Assembly (NCBI GenBank): GCA_020638195.1 | Contig: JACKJC010000002.1 | Coordinates: 682,001 to 746,000, forward strand | DNA: 64,000 nucleotides | Source of the DNA: Methylobacteriaceae bacterium | Lineage (GTDB): Bacteria > Pseudomonadota > Alphaproteobacteria > Rhizobiales > Beijerinckiaceae | Direction: 5' to 3' | In this document: piece by piece, positions 39,523 through 48,256 of the stretch | How positions within the stretch are numbered: the stretch's first letter is position 1 | How the letters are laid out: every line of letters starts with the position of its first letter | The notes under the pieces: generated by a model | What the model saw: only the letters and a program-made list of their open reading frames with translations | The model's database searches: none | What the model was told of the DNA's origin: nothing | Position numbers and translations under genes: made by a program

Positions 39523-39715
39523 CTGCGTAATTCCGCGTGCAGTGACGAACGCGTCATCATGACGCGGCCGTCCTGAAATCGTGTTTAATCGCGACGCGCG
39601 TCGGTCTGTAGAGGCGTTAACCGTAGCTCACGGGCGCGGCGCCGGGCAGAGGTCTCGTCCGCTTGTCGAAAATCGTGATAAAACAATAGATTGCGCGAAT
39701 GGGGCGGCCGCTACG

Positions 39716-40984
39716 TCAGCTTTTCTTGCCGAAACCGATGCCCTTCACCACGGCGGCGCCGCCGAATTTGGCGCGAATAGCGTCGATCGCGGTTTCCGCC
39801 GCCTTAATGCGCCCGATATCGGGGTCCGCCAGATCGGCCGCGTCGCCCTCCGCCCCGTCCACGAGATCGCCGACACCGACGCCGATCAGGCGATAACGCG
39901 CCTTGCCGATCTCCGGGCCGAGCATTTCGCGGGCGACGGGAAAGATGCGGGCAGCGAGTTGGGTCGGCCGAAGGCCTGACCGCGAGCGGGTCCTGATCTT
40001 GAAATCGGCCGTCTTGAGCTTGAGCGTGATCGAGCATCCCGCGAGCTCCGCCTTTTTCAGGCGTCCCGCGACCTTGTCGGTCAAAGCGTGCAGGACCCGC
40101 ACCAGTGTTTCCTCGTCCGCGACATCCGTGTCGAAGGTCGTCTCGGACGAGATGCTCTTGGCCTCGCGGTCGGGGCTGACGGCGCGATGGTCGATCCCGT
40201 TGGCGAGCCGCCATAGCCGCTGGCCCTCCGGGCCGAGCGTCCGCATCATGTCGGTTTCTTCGCGCGCCTGGATGTCGGCGATGGTCTGGAGCCCGTCGCG
40301 GGCGAGCCGTTCGGCGGCGACCTTGCCGACGCCCCAGATGCGCGAGACGGGCAGGGGCGCCAGCAGGTCCTTCGCTTCGGCGCGGCCGATAATCGTGAAG
40401 CCACGCGGCTTGTCCATGTCGGAGGCGAGTTTCGCCAGGAACTTGCAATAGCTCAGGCCCACAGAGACCGAGATGCCGATCTCGGCCTCCACGTCGCGGG
40501 CGAAACGGGCCAGCGTTTGCGCGGGCGAGCCGTGATGCAGGCGCTCCGTGCCGGAGAGATCGAGAAAAGCCTCGTCGATCGACAGGGGTTCGACCAACGG
40601 CGTCAGCGTCAGCATGCGGCGGCGGACCTCGCGGCCGACTTCGACATATTTGGCCATGTTAGGCTTGAGGATCACGGCGTCCGGGCACAAGGCGCGCGCC
40701 TTGAACATGGGCATGGCGGAACGCACGCCCGACATGCGGGCGATGTAGCAACAGGTCGAGACCACGCCGCGCTTGCCGCCGCCGATGATGAGCGGCTTGT
40801 CGCGCAGCGACGGATCGTCGCGCTTTTCAACGGCGGCATAGAAGGCGTCGCAGTCGATATGGGCGATCGACAGCGCGTCGCGCTCGGGATGGACGATGAG
40901 GCGCGGCGAGCCGCAGGCCGGGCAGCGCGGCGCGCCCTGCAGCGCGCGCGTCAGGCAGTCCCGGCAGAGCGGCCCGGTCTCCAT
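39716..40984 (-). CDS. dinB: DNA polymerase IV with N-terminal zinc ribbon
   Basis: Y-family translesion polymerase of 422 residues. A zinc-finger-like N-terminus (CRDC at 7-10 and CPAC at 21-24), absent from E. coli DinB but common in Rhizobiales, precedes the palm-finger domain. Catalytic Asp44 is in HIDCDAFY, and Asp136-Glu137 are in LSIDEAFL. The helix-hairpin-helix with IWGVGKVAAERLARDG and a little-finger domain follow. It is coupled to the upstream DUF3572 gene (stop and ATG 1 nt apart). Confidence 0.95.
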   Translation of the reverse strand: METGPLCRDCLTRALQGAPRCPACGSPRLIVHPERDALSIAHIDCDAFYAAVEKRDDPSLRDKPLIIGGGKRGVVSTCCYIARMSGVRSAMPMFKARALCPDAVILKPNMAKYVEVGREVRRRMLTLTPLVEPLSIDEAFLDLSGTERLHHGSPAQTLARFARDVEAEIGISVSVGLSYCKFLAKLASDMDKPRGFTIIGRAEAKDLLAPLPVSRIWGVGKVAAERLARDGLQTIADIQAREETDMMRTLGPEGQRLWRLANGIDHRAVSPDREAKSISSETTFDTDVADEETLVRVLHALTDKVAGRLKKAELAGCSITLKLKTADFKIRTRSRSGLRPTQLAARIFPVAREMLGPEIGKARYRLIGVGVGDLVDGAEGDAADLADPDIGRIKAAETAIDAIRAKFGGAAVVKGIGFGKKS

Positions 40985-40985
40985 G

Positions 40986-41297
40986 TCAGTCGTTCCAGCG
41001 ATCCGGGCCGGAGAGGACGAGCCGGGCGGCGGCCACCTTTTCCGGCGGGATCCCGGCCTCGGTCGCAAAGGCGATGAGATCTGGCTCGTATCCTGCGAGA
41101 TGGTCGAGCACGGAGGCGAGAAAGCCCGGTTCGCGCGCGGCGGCGCGAAGCCCGGCGGGATCGAGGCCCGTGAGGGCCAGAAACCGCCCGAGGCGCTCGT
41201 CGTCGGCAGCAATGTAGCCAATGGCCTGAATTGCGATAGCCTCCGATTCCCCGGCGGTCGGCGGGCCGCGCCGCGAACCTTGTCCGAAAGGAGGCAT
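40986..41297 (-). CDS. DUF3572 family protein
   Basis: 103-residue conserved alphaproteobacterial protein (AIAIQAIGYIAADDERLGRFLALTGLDP...REPGFLASVLDHLAGYE). Its role is unknown. It is directly upstream of dinB and divergent from divK, an arrangement retained in Rhizobiales, possibly linking to replication or mutagenesis. The N-terminus is uncertain; the ATG at 41297 is the first good candidate, and a DnaA box overlaps its upstream region. Confidence 0.88.
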   Translation of the reverse strand: MPPFGQGSRRGPPTAGESEAIAIQAIGYIAADDERLGRFLALTGLDPAGLRAAAREPGFLASVLDHLAGYEPDLIAFATEAGIPPEKVAAARLVLSGPDRWND

Positions 41298-41300
41298 TTC

Positions 41301-41309
41301 TGTGGATAA
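41301..41309 (-). promoter_or_regulatory. Perfect DnaA box (TTATCCACA)
   Basis: The minus strand reads TTATCCACA, identical to the E. coli high-affinity DnaA box, 4 bp upstream of the DUF3572 start and 127 bp upstream of divK. A single 9-mer occurs by chance at low frequency, but its location between dinB/DUF3572 and divK is notable. Confidence 0.4.
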
Positions 41310-41435
41310 TCGTCGGAAGCCCAAGGATTTTCCTTTCGTAAATCTCTGGCGGTTAGGCTCCGCCGTATCGCGATTCTGTCGCCCCGGATTCGCATCGTTG
41401 GAAACAGCGAAACCGGGTCCGTGCTCGAGACTGTG

Positions 41436-41813
41436 ATGTCGAAAACCATTCTGATCGTCGAAGACAACGAGCTCAACATGAAGCTCTTCAACGACCTCCT
41501 GGAGGCGCACGGCTATCAGACCGTGCAGGCCCGCAACGGCGTGGAGGCGGTCGATCTCGCGCGCAAGCACCATCCAAATCTGATCCTGATGGACATCCAG
41601 CTGCCGGAGGTCTCCGGCCTGCAGGTGACGCAATGGATCAAGGACGACGAATCGCTGCGTTCGATTCCCGTCGTCGCCATCACCGCCTTCGCGATGAAGG
41701 GCGACGAGGAGAAGATCCGGCAGGGCGGCTGCGAGGCCTACCTGTCGAAGCCGATCTCCGTCGTGAAATTTCTCGAAACCGTCCGCAATTACGCGTCCGA
41801 TTCCGTGGGGTAA
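41436..41813 (+). CDS. divK: Cell-cycle response regulator DivK
   Basis: Single receiver domain of 125 residues. The acidic pocket is in VEDNELN, the phosphorylation site Asp53 is in ILMDIQLPEVSG, the switch Thr/Ser and Lys are in ITAFAMKG and YLSKPIS. It has no output domain. DivK controls the DivL-CckA-CtrA pathway in alphaproteobacteria. It is directly upstream of pleD (6 bp), the classic pair. The start at 41436 matches other DivK proteins; an in-frame GTG 3 nt earlier is less likely. Confidence 0.97.
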   Translation: MSKTILIVEDNELNMKLFNDLLEAHGYQTVQARNGVEAVDLARKHHPNLILMDIQLPEVSGLQVTQWIKDDESLRSIPVVAITAFAMKGDEEKIRQGGCEAYLSKPISVVKFLETVRNYASDSVG

Positions 41814-41819
41814 GCGTAC

Positions 41820-43190
41820 ATGACCGCTCGCGTTCTCGTCGTCGACGATCTCCTGCCGAACATCAAGCTGCTCGAAGCGCGGCTGACGGCTGAATATTTC
41901 GACGTTCTGACCTCGACCAACGGGCCCGAGGCGATCGAGGCCTGCAAGGCCGGACTCTGCGACATCGTTCTGCTCGACATCATGATGCCGGGCATGGACG
42001 GGTTCGAGGTCTGCACGCGTCTGAAGGCCGATCCGACGACGTCGCACATTCCCGTCGTGATGGTGACGGCGCTCGACCAGGCGGCCGACCGCGTGCGTGG
42101 CCTCGATTGCGGCGCCGACGACTTCCTGACGAAGCCGGTCGACGAAGTCGCGCTGATCGCGCGTGTGAAATCGCTGTCGCGGCTCAAGGTCACGATGGAC
42201 GAACTTCGTTCGCGCGCGGCCGCCTCCGCGCGGCTCGGCAGGTCCGACCCGTTCGTCAACGCCTCGGCGGCCGACGGCCATCATGGCCGCGTGCTGCTGG
42301 TCGATGATCGTCTCGCGTCGAGCGACCGTATCGTCGCCTCGCTGCGCGGCAACCAGACCGTCGATGTCGAGACCAATCCGCAGGAAGCCCTGTTTCGCGC
42401 CGCGGAAAATCCCTACGATCTCATCATCGTCAGCCTGGGGCTGACGAATTACGACGGGTTGCGCCTGTGCAGCCAGTTGCGGTCCCTGGAGCGCACGCGC
42501 GGCATTCCGATCCTGACCGTCGCCGATCTCGAGGATCGCCCGAAGATCCTGCGCGGTCTCGACCTCGGCGTGAACGACTATCTGGTGCGCCCGATCGACC
42601 GCAACGAGCTGATCGCGCGCGTGCGCACGCAGGTGCGCCGCAAGCGCTACGCCGAGAGCCTGCGCAACAATGTGGAACAGGCGATCGAGATGGCCGTGGT
42701 CGACGCGCTGACCGGCCTGCACAACCGCCGATATTTCGACATGCACCTCTCGAGCCTGCTCGACCAGGCGGCGCAGGAATCCAAGCCGTTGTCGCTGCTG
42801 GTGCTCGACATCGACTTCTTCAAGAAGATCAACGACACCTACGGCCATGACGCCGGCGACGAAATCCTGCGGGCGCTCGCCGGCCGCATGCGCCGGGCGG
42901 TGCGCAGCGTCGATCTGGTCTGCCGTCTCGGCGGCGAGGAATTCGTGATCGTCATGCCTGAGACGGCGCTGGATGTCGCGGGCAAGGTGGCGGAGCGCGT
43001 GCGGCGCGCGGTGGAGGCCGAGCCCTTCAACGTCAAGGAAGGGCAGATGGCCGTGCCGGTGACGGTTTCCATCGGCATCGCCGATCGCGGCTCGGACGCC
43101 AATCCGGACTTCATCTACAAGTCCGCGGACAAGGCGCTCTACGAATCGAAGGCGACCGGCCGCAACAAGGTGACGCTCGCGGCCGCCTGA
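41820..43190 (+). CDS. pleD: Response regulator diguanylate cyclase PleD
   Basis: 456 residues with two receiver domains (about 3-120, acceptor Asp53 in LLDIMMPGMDG, and a degenerate second at about 155-275) and a GGDEF domain (about 280-455). The active site is GGEEF (371-375) with an inhibitory RxxD site (RSVD, 362-365) upstream, so product inhibition is expected. PleD makes c-di-GMP during the swarmer-to-stalked transition or equivalent in other groups. Operon with divK. Confidence 0.97.
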   Translation: MTARVLVVDDLLPNIKLLEARLTAEYFDVLTSTNGPEAIEACKAGLCDIVLLDIMMPGMDGFEVCTRLKADPTTSHIPVVMVTALDQAADRVRGLDCGADDFLTKPVDEVALIARVKSLSRLKVTMDELRSRAAASARLGRSDPFVNASAADGHHGRVLLVDDRLASSDRIVASLRGNQTVDVETNPQEALFRAAENPYDLIIVSLGLTNYDGLRLCSQLRSLERTRGIPILTVADLEDRPKILRGLDLGVNDYLVRPIDRNELIARVRTQVRRKRYAESLRNNVEQAIEMAVVDALTGLHNRRYFDMHLSSLLDQAAQESKPLSLLVLDIDFFKKINDTYGHDAGDEILRALAGRMRRAVRSVDLVCRLGGEEFVIVMPETALDVAGKVAERVRRAVEAEPFNVKEGQMAVPVTVSIGIADRGSDANPDFIYKSADKALYESKATGRNKVTLAAA

Positions 43191-43616
43191 ACCGGCCGCG
43201 AAATCCGCATTTTATGCAGAATCCGCAATTTTTCGGGCCGCGCGGCGACGCGCGGTCATCTGGCGTTCACCTCGTTCGTTTAAGTTAACAATCGGTTTCC
43301 ATGGCGTTTCAAAGCGTAGCGATTGCATTTCCCGGGGCGGCGGGTAACGTGGACTCGCCGATCGGGTTGCATCTGGCGGCGCGGCGAGGTCCCAAGGTTC
43401 GAAGCCGGTTTCCGGCCTCGTAGAGAGGGCAGGTTGCGTCCGTCCGCGTTACGGTGCGTTTCGGCAATTTGAATACCCTGCGGAGTGCTCAGGTCCGCCG
43501 CATCTCCTGGGTCCGTGGGGTCGGCCGGTCGTCGGCGGTGTAGGAGTGGCCTCCTCGACGCCGTTGACGACCGGCCACCTTCGTTTTTGCGGCGCTTTCC
43601 GAAATTGCGAGGCGCC
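43191..43616 (+). other. 426-bp intergenic region downstream of pleD
   Basis: No convincing protein-coding gene. It contains AT-richer sequence (GTTAAC near 43283), then a GC-rich stretch with weak secondary-structure potential, and ends in a 24-bp hairpin with a T tract (43523-43588). The distance from pleD is too long for a simple terminator, so a separate transcript is possible. Confidence 0.5.
43523..43588 (+). ncRNA. Large hairpin with T tract, terminator or 3' end of an unknown non-coding RNA
   Basis: An 11-bp perfect stem (43523-43533 with 43566-43576) continues inward as 8 pairs including G-U, a 2-base bulge and 5 more pairs around a TGGC loop, about 24 pairs in all. It is followed by ACCTTCG and TTTTT. 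It is strand-specific for plus by its T tract. No known Rfam structure is recognised by eye. It lies 29 bp before the SDR start. Confidence 0.4.
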
Positions 43617-44450
43617 ATGCGCGATCTGCCCGGCCTCACCGCCTTCGTGACCGGCGCCGCCAGCGGAATCGGCTTCGCGCTGGCGGGGGCCTTTGCTGAG
43701 GAGAGCATGAATGTCATGCTCGCCGACATAGAGGCTCCGGCGCTGGAATCAGCCGTCGCACGCCTTGCGGCGCATGCGCCGCGAATCGCGTCAGTCGTCT
43801 GCGACGTCTCAGATCATGCGAGTGTCTTGCGTGCCGCTCAGCTGACCGCGGCCGCTTTCGGGCCGGTCCATATTCTCTGCAATAATGCAGGCGTCGCCGG
43901 CGGCAGCGGGATAGAGGCGATTTCGACGGAGACCTGGCGCTGGGTGGTCGACGTCAACCTGATGGGCGTCGTCCACGGGATCGCCGCCTTCCTTCCCGGC
44001 ATGCGTGCGCATGGGCAGGGCGGCCACATCGTCAACACCGCCTCGATGGCGGGATTGCAGGCCAATATCGGCTTCAGCCCTTATGTCGCGACGAAATACG
44101 CTGTCGTTGGCATGTCAGAGGGGCTGGCGAAAGATCTGGCGGCGGAGGGAATCGGGGTCAGCGTGATCTGTCCGGGATTCGTGCGGACGCGGATCGCAGA
44201 GGGCGCACGCAACCGGCAGGCGGCCTACGGGCATGCAATTCCGCCTGCGCCGGGCAGCGCGGGCGCGGCGCTCGCTGCGGCTCATGCCGAAAATGCGGAG
44301 GCCGGGCTCGATCCCGACGAGGTCGCCGCGCGCGTCCTGGCCGCGATCCGCACGGGCGAGTTCTACGTCTTCACGCATCCCGAGATGCGCGACGAGGTGG
44401 ACGTGAGATTCGCCGCGATCGACGCGGCCTTCCGGCGTGCCGAGGGCTGA
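43617..44450 (+). CDS. Short-chain dehydrogenase/reductase
   Basis: 277-residue SDR. VTGAASGIGFALA is the cofactor motif, NNAGVAGGSG follows, and the catalytic Ser is in NTASMAGL and the Tyr-Lys pair in PYVATKYAVVG. A C-terminal extension (about 215-277) is Ala-rich with TGEFYVFTHPEM. Substrate unknown. It follows the pleD region but is not obviously linked to it. Confidence 0.92.
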   Translation: MRDLPGLTAFVTGAASGIGFALAGAFAEESMNVMLADIEAPALESAVARLAAHAPRIASVVCDVSDHASVLRAAQLTAAAFGPVHILCNNAGVAGGSGIEAISTETWRWVVDVNLMGVVHGIAAFLPGMRAHGQGGHIVNTASMAGLQANIGFSPYVATKYAVVGMSEGLAKDLAAEGIGVSVICPGFVRTRIAEGARNRQAAYGHAIPPAPGSAGAALAAAHAENAEAGLDPDEVAARVLAAIRTGEFYVFTHPEMRDEVDVRFAAIDAAFRRAEG

Positions 44451-44927
44451 TCAGCCCAGCTTCTTCGCCAGAAAAACCGCGCCGGGGATCGGCGAGGCGT
44501 AATAGGGCTTGATCTGCTCGAAGCCGAATTCGGCGTAGAGCGTCAGCGCGGCGGCCATCGAGGGCAGGGTGTCGAGGCGCATCTCCGTGTAGCCCTTTTC
44601 CACCGCGACCTCGAGAATCGCCTCGACCAGCGCCTTGCCGGCGCCGAGCTGGCGGCCCTTGCGCATGACGTAGAGCCGCTTCATCTCGCAGCAGCCGGGA
44701 ATGTCGAGCGGGCGCAGCGCCACGCAGCCGATCGCCTCGCCGTCGGCGGCGCGCGCCAGCAGCAATTCACCCCTGGGCGGGGCGTATTCGCCGGGCATGT
44801 TCTCCAGCTCTTCCTCGAAATTCTGGAAGGAGAGATCGACGCCGAGCGTACCGGCATAGGCGCCGAACAGACGCACCGCCTCGATGTAGTCAGCCGCCTT
44901 GCGCGCTGGGACGATACTGAAGGGCAT
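44451..44927 (-). CDS. GNAT family N-acetyltransferase
   Basis: 158 residues. The acetyl-CoA-binding motif is in MKRLYVMRKGRQLGAGKALVEAILEVAVEKGY (Q/RxxGxG/A as RQLGAG). Substrate unknown. The ATG at 44927 has GAGG 6 nt upstream. It lies immediately downstream of rpmG, separated by a terminator, and converges on the SDR gene with no gap. Confidence 0.9.
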   Translation of the reverse strand: MPFSIVPARKAADYIEAVRLFGAYAGTLGVDLSFQNFEEELENMPGEYAPPRGELLLARAADGEAIGCVALRPLDIPGCCEMKRLYVMRKGRQLGAGKALVEAILEVAVEKGYTEMRLDTLPSMAAALTLYAEFGFEQIKPYYASPIPGAVFLAKKLG

Positions 44928-44956
44928 GGGCGGCCTCTCGCTTGTGCGATTCAAAC

Positions 44957-44981
44957 GAAAAAGGGCGCTCGCGCGCCCTTT
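44957..44981 (-). terminator. Intrinsic terminator of rpmG
   Basis: A 9-bp stem (44960-44968 with 44973-44981) and 4-nt loop. The minus strand then continues the T run (A at 44958-44962 on plus). It lies 25 bp after the rpmG stop in the correct orientation. Confidence 0.8.
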
Positions 44982-45005
44982 GATCAATCAAGTGGCAGAT
45001 TGCCC

Positions 45006-45173
45006 TTACTTGATCTTGGTTTCCTTGTACTCGACGTGCTTGCGCGCGACCGGGTCGTACTTCTTGAACGACAGCTTGTCGGTCTTGGTGCGGGCGTTCT
45101 TCTTGGTGACGTAGAAATGGCCGGTGTCGGCGGACGACAGCAGCTTGATCTTGATGGTGGCGGCCTTGGCCAT
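45006..45173 (-). CDS. rpmG: 50S ribosomal protein L33
   Basis: 55-residue ribosomal protein (MAKAATIKIKLLSSADTGHF...). The YVTKKNARTKTDKLSFKKYDP and KHVEYKETKIK blocks match alphaproteobacterial L33. It lacks the CxxC pairs, i.e. the zinc-free C- form. In Rhizobiales it often lies near divK-pleD, consistent with its place here. Confidence 0.97.
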   Translation of the reverse strand: MAKAATIKIKLLSSADTGHFYVTKKNARTKTDKLSFKKYDPVARKHVEYKETKIK

Positions 45174-45314
45174 GGTCTTGGTCCCGGTTGCGGCGCAGTC
45201 GGCGCCAACGAAAACGAGCCGGGGAACGCTTTTCGTCCCGGCCCGGAAGCTCGGCGGGCAAAATACTGATCGACCGCCGATTGTCAATGCGCGAGGCAAC
45301 AGCGAAGCTGGCGC

Positions 45315-46202
45315 ATGATTCTGGTCTTCGGCTCGATCAACCTTGATCTGATCTTCGACATGGAGGCCTTGCCGGCCCCCGGCGAAACGCGACTCGCCCG
45401 CGCCATGCGCACGGAGCCGGGGGGCAAGGGCGCAAACCAGGCGGTCGCCGCCGCGAAAGACGGGGCGCAGGTCGCGCTCTACGGCGCGGTCGGGCGCGAC
45501 GCCTTCGCCAATCCCGCGCAGGCTGGCCTCGAATCGGCTGATGTCGACGTCTGGGGCGTCGAGGCCGTGGCTGGAGCAACCGGTATCGCCTCGATCGTGA
45601 CCGACAAGGCCGGCCGCAACGCCATAGCGGTCGCCCCGGGCGCCAATCTGAAGGCGCGGCAGGACAAGGTTCCCGACGAGTTCCTGGACGAGAAGACGCT
45701 TTTGCTGGTTCAGATGGAGTGCGATCCGAAGGAGACCGCGCGGCTGATTCTCCGCGCCCACGGAGCGGGCGCCCGCGTGATCCTCAATCTCGCGCCAGCG
45801 GCGGAACTTCCGCTGGAGGCGCTGAAGGCCTGCTGGCTGATCGTGGTCAACGAACAGGAAGCGTCATTTCTGGCGGGGCAGGTCGGCGGATCGGCCGATG
45901 CCGCGGGCCTGGCGGCGAAGCTTGGGGTCGGCGTGCTGCGGACGCTGGGCCATGCGGGCAGCGAGGCCAGCGTCGACGGCGTCGCCCATCGCGTCGGCGC
46001 GCATGTGGTGAAGGCGATCGACACGACGGCGGCGGGCGATTGTTTCGTTGGCGTGCTGGCGGCCGCGCTCGACCGCGGGCTCGACCTACCTGCCGCCATG
46101 CAGCGCGCCAGCGTCGCGGCCGCGCTCGCCTGCACGAAGCGCGGCAGTCAGGGGAGTTTGCCCGAGGCCGCGGAGATCGATGCGGCAATGAGGGGCGCTT
46201 AA
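45315..46202 (+). CDS. rbsK: Ribokinase (PfkB family)
   Basis: Phosphorylates ribose at O5. The 295 residues show the N-terminal GSINLDLIFDMEALPAPGET, the GGKGANQAVAAAKDGA sugar-binding motif, and the C-terminal ATP and catalytic signature DTTAAGDCFVG. It is shorter than or about equal to E. coli RbsK (309). No ribose transporter gene is nearby, so it may serve nucleoside salvage. Other PfkB sugars cannot be excluded. Confidence 0.9.
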   Translation: MILVFGSINLDLIFDMEALPAPGETRLARAMRTEPGGKGANQAVAAAKDGAQVALYGAVGRDAFANPAQAGLESADVDVWGVEAVAGATGIASIVTDKAGRNAIAVAPGANLKARQDKVPDEFLDEKTLLLVQMECDPKETARLILRAHGAGARVILNLAPAAELPLEALKACWLIVVNEQEASFLAGQVGGSADAAGLAAKLGVGVLRTLGHAGSEASVDGVAHRVGAHVVKAIDTTAAGDCFVGVLAAALDRGLDLPAAMQRASVAAALACTKRGSQGSLPEAAEIDAAMRGA

Positions 46203-46206
46203 ACCG

Positions 46207-47346
46207 CTATCCGTCTTTCGTCATGCGTCCACGCATGGCGACGGTCGCGAGATAGGCGACGAACAGCAACGCCACGCCGCCGAACAGTCCATGCGCGGGC
46301 GAGGCGTCGAGCGTGACGCCTAAAATCGGCGGGCCGATCATCATGCCTGACGCGTAGAGCATGACGTAGGCCGAATTGGCCGACGCGAGATCAGCGCCGG
46401 TGTAGCGTGCGCCAAGGATCGCGAGGCCAACCATGTAGAGGCCGCCGACGACGCCGCCCCAAACGAACAGAAGCATGCTGAAGGCGGCGTATCGCGCGCT
46501 CAGGAAGATCAGCGCGAGCGCGCCGACGAGGCCGAAGATTGCGATGGCGACAATGAGCTTGTGGCGATCGATGCGGTCCGACAGCAGGCCGAGCGGCAAT
46601 TGAAAGGCGACATTGCCGAAGGCGACGAAGGACACGAACAGCGCGCCGGTCGCGGCGTCATAACCGTTGCGCAACGCGTGGACCGGCAGGAGGCCCATGC
46701 CGCCGGTCTCGAGCGCGCCGAACAGCAGCGAGGCGAGCATGACGACGGGCGCGCGAAAAATCATGGCCAGCGCCGGCGTCCCGGCGCGCTCGCTGAAAGT
46801 CGGGATCTGCGCGCCGGCCGCGATGATCGGCGCGCCGCCGATGATGAACAGGACGATCGCCGCGTAGAAGCCCGCACGACCCTCCGTGCCGACGAAGCCG
46901 ATGATCGCCGGCCCCAAAGCAAAGCCAAGGTAGAGCGAGGTCGAGTAAATGCCGATCCACAGGCCGCGCCGGTCTTCCGGCGCCAGCGCATTGATCGCGT
47001 ATTCGCTGACGACGAAGAAGAGCGTCAACGATGCGCCGAGGCCGAAGCGGATCGGATACCACCACAGGACATTATCGACGAAGGCGAGACCGGCGAGGCT
47101 CGCGACGGCCAGCGCCAGCGCAAGGCCCATGAGGCGGCGCACGCCGAGCCTGCGCACCAGCGTCGGCATGAAGGGCGAGACGAGGATGGTCGCCAGTCCC
47201 GACATGGCCACGCCCCAACCGTTGGCGCTGGCGCTGTAGCCGGCCGCCTCCATGCGCACGGCGATGAGCGGGATCGTCATCGACAGGCCGACGCCGACGA
47301 TGGAGATGGCGGCAATGGCCGCGATGAGGGGGAGGAGGCGAGGCAT
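46207..47346 (-). CDS. MFS transporter (YcaD-like)
   Basis: 379-residue membrane protein with 11-12 helices. An N-terminal LLPLIAAIAAISIVGVGLSMTIPL, the loop VRRLGVRRLMGLALAL corresponding to the MFS motif A region, and a second-half ALRNGYDAATGALFVSF are visible. It resembles the YcaD/YfkF subgroup of unknown substrate. It converges on ribokinase with a 4-bp gap; a co-function is not implied. Confidence 0.88.
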   Translation of the reverse strand: MPRLLPLIAAIAAISIVGVGLSMTIPLIAVRMEAAGYSASANGWGVAMSGLATILVSPFMPTLVRRLGVRRLMGLALALAVASLAGLAFVDNVLWWYPIRFGLGASLTLFFVVSEYAINALAPEDRRGLWIGIYSTSLYLGFALGPAIIGFVGTEGRAGFYAAIVLFIIGGAPIIAAGAQIPTFSERAGTPALAMIFRAPVVMLASLLFGALETGGMGLLPVHALRNGYDAATGALFVSFVAFGNVAFQLPLGLLSDRIDRHKLIVAIAIFGLVGALALIFLSARYAAFSMLLFVWGGVVGGLYMVGLAILGARYTGADLASANSAYVMLYASGMMIGPPILGVTLDASPAHGLFGGVALLFVAYLATVAMRGRMTKDG

Positions 47347-47373
47347 GGCGATGGACTAGGGCGTTTGGGCCGC

Positions 47374-47448
47374 CATTGCGAGCGGAGCGAAGCAATCCAG
47401 AGCCGGGTCGTGGCTCTGGATTGCTTCGGCGCTTCGCTTCTCGCAATG
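47374..47448. repeat. Dispersed palindromic repeat (CATTGCGAG type)
   Basis: An interrupted inverted repeat: the left half contains CATTGCGAGCGGAGCGAAGC and AATCCAGAGCC, the right half GGCTCTGGATTGCTTCG and CTCGCAATG. This resembles a well-known class of intergenic palindromic repeats in Bradyrhizobiaceae and relatives. Between the MFS start and the Nudix end. Confidence 0.75.
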
Positions 47449-47458
47449 ACGGTCGAGG

Positions 47459-48217
47459 CTACAATTCCTCGCGGAACCACACCCGCTGCTTCTCATAATA
47501 GAACGGCGTCGGGTGCTCGTGTTTCATGCCGTCGGCGATGCGGCCTTCGAGTTCCTTCAGCACGACGCTGGTGATGTGCGGCAGGTCGAGTTGCTGCGCC
47601 TCTTTCAGCGGCACCCAGACGAGTTCGACGAGTTCCGTATCCGCCGTCACGACGCCCTCGATGCGATGGGCGATCCATTTCGCGTCGAGGCAAAGAAACG
47701 TCGTGTCGAAACGCTTGGGGCGCTTGGGCGGGGTGATGGCGCGGGCGATGAAGCGCACCTCCGACAGGTCCGGGGCGAAACCGTGCTTTGCATAATCGGC
47801 CCAGTCGCCCTCGGGGGGATTTTCCATAGCGCCGGGGCGGCCGAGCACGAGGCCTGTCTCCTCGAAGGTCTCGCGGATGGCGGCGAGCGCGAGGGCGCGG
47901 CCGGTCGTCTTCGACGGTTTCACGCGACGCTTGGCGAGCTTTTCCTCGACGATCGCGGGCAGCGGCGCCAGCGCTTGCGCCTTGCGGTCGGCGGCCTCGA
48001 TGCGACCGCCGGGAAAGACGAATTTGCCCGCCATGAACTTGTGGCCGGCGTGGCGCTTGCCCATCAGCACCTTCGGGATATCGCCGGAACGGTCGAGCAG
48101 GATCAGCGTGGCCGCAAGCTTCGGCCGCACGTTCGGCCATTTGCGCTCACGATCATGCGCCGTCATGAACTTCGCGTTGTCGTGTTCCTTGCTCGCGACT
48201 GCCGCCTTGTCCGTCAT
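47459..48217 (-). CDS. Nudix hydrolase
   Basis: 252 residues. The Nudix box is FVFPGGRIEAADRKA...RETFEETGLVLG, with an insertion between GG and RExxEE typical of a larger subfamily (NUDT19/RNA pyrophosphohydrolase-like or CoA-type). Exact substrate unknown. It lies downstream of DUF983 on the same strand, as in other Rhizobiales. Confidence 0.9.
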   Translation of the reverse strand: MTDKAAVASKEHDNAKFMTAHDRERKWPNVRPKLAATLILLDRSGDIPKVLMGKRHAGHKFMAGKFVFPGGRIEAADRKAQALAPLPAIVEEKLAKRRVKPSKTTGRALALAAIRETFEETGLVLGRPGAMENPPEGDWADYAKHGFAPDLSEVRFIARAITPPKRPKRFDTTFLCLDAKWIAHRIEGVVTADTELVELVWVPLKEAQQLDLPHITSVVLKELEGRIADGMKHEHPTPFYYEKQRVWFREEL

Positions 48218-48256
48218 CTTCCGCCCGCTTTGATATGTCGATCTTGTCGGACGATC

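Noticed and set aside
43396..43406. GGTTCGAAGCC, T-loop-like, suggesting a tRNA
   Set aside because: No acceptor, D or anticodon arm can be placed around it on either strand.
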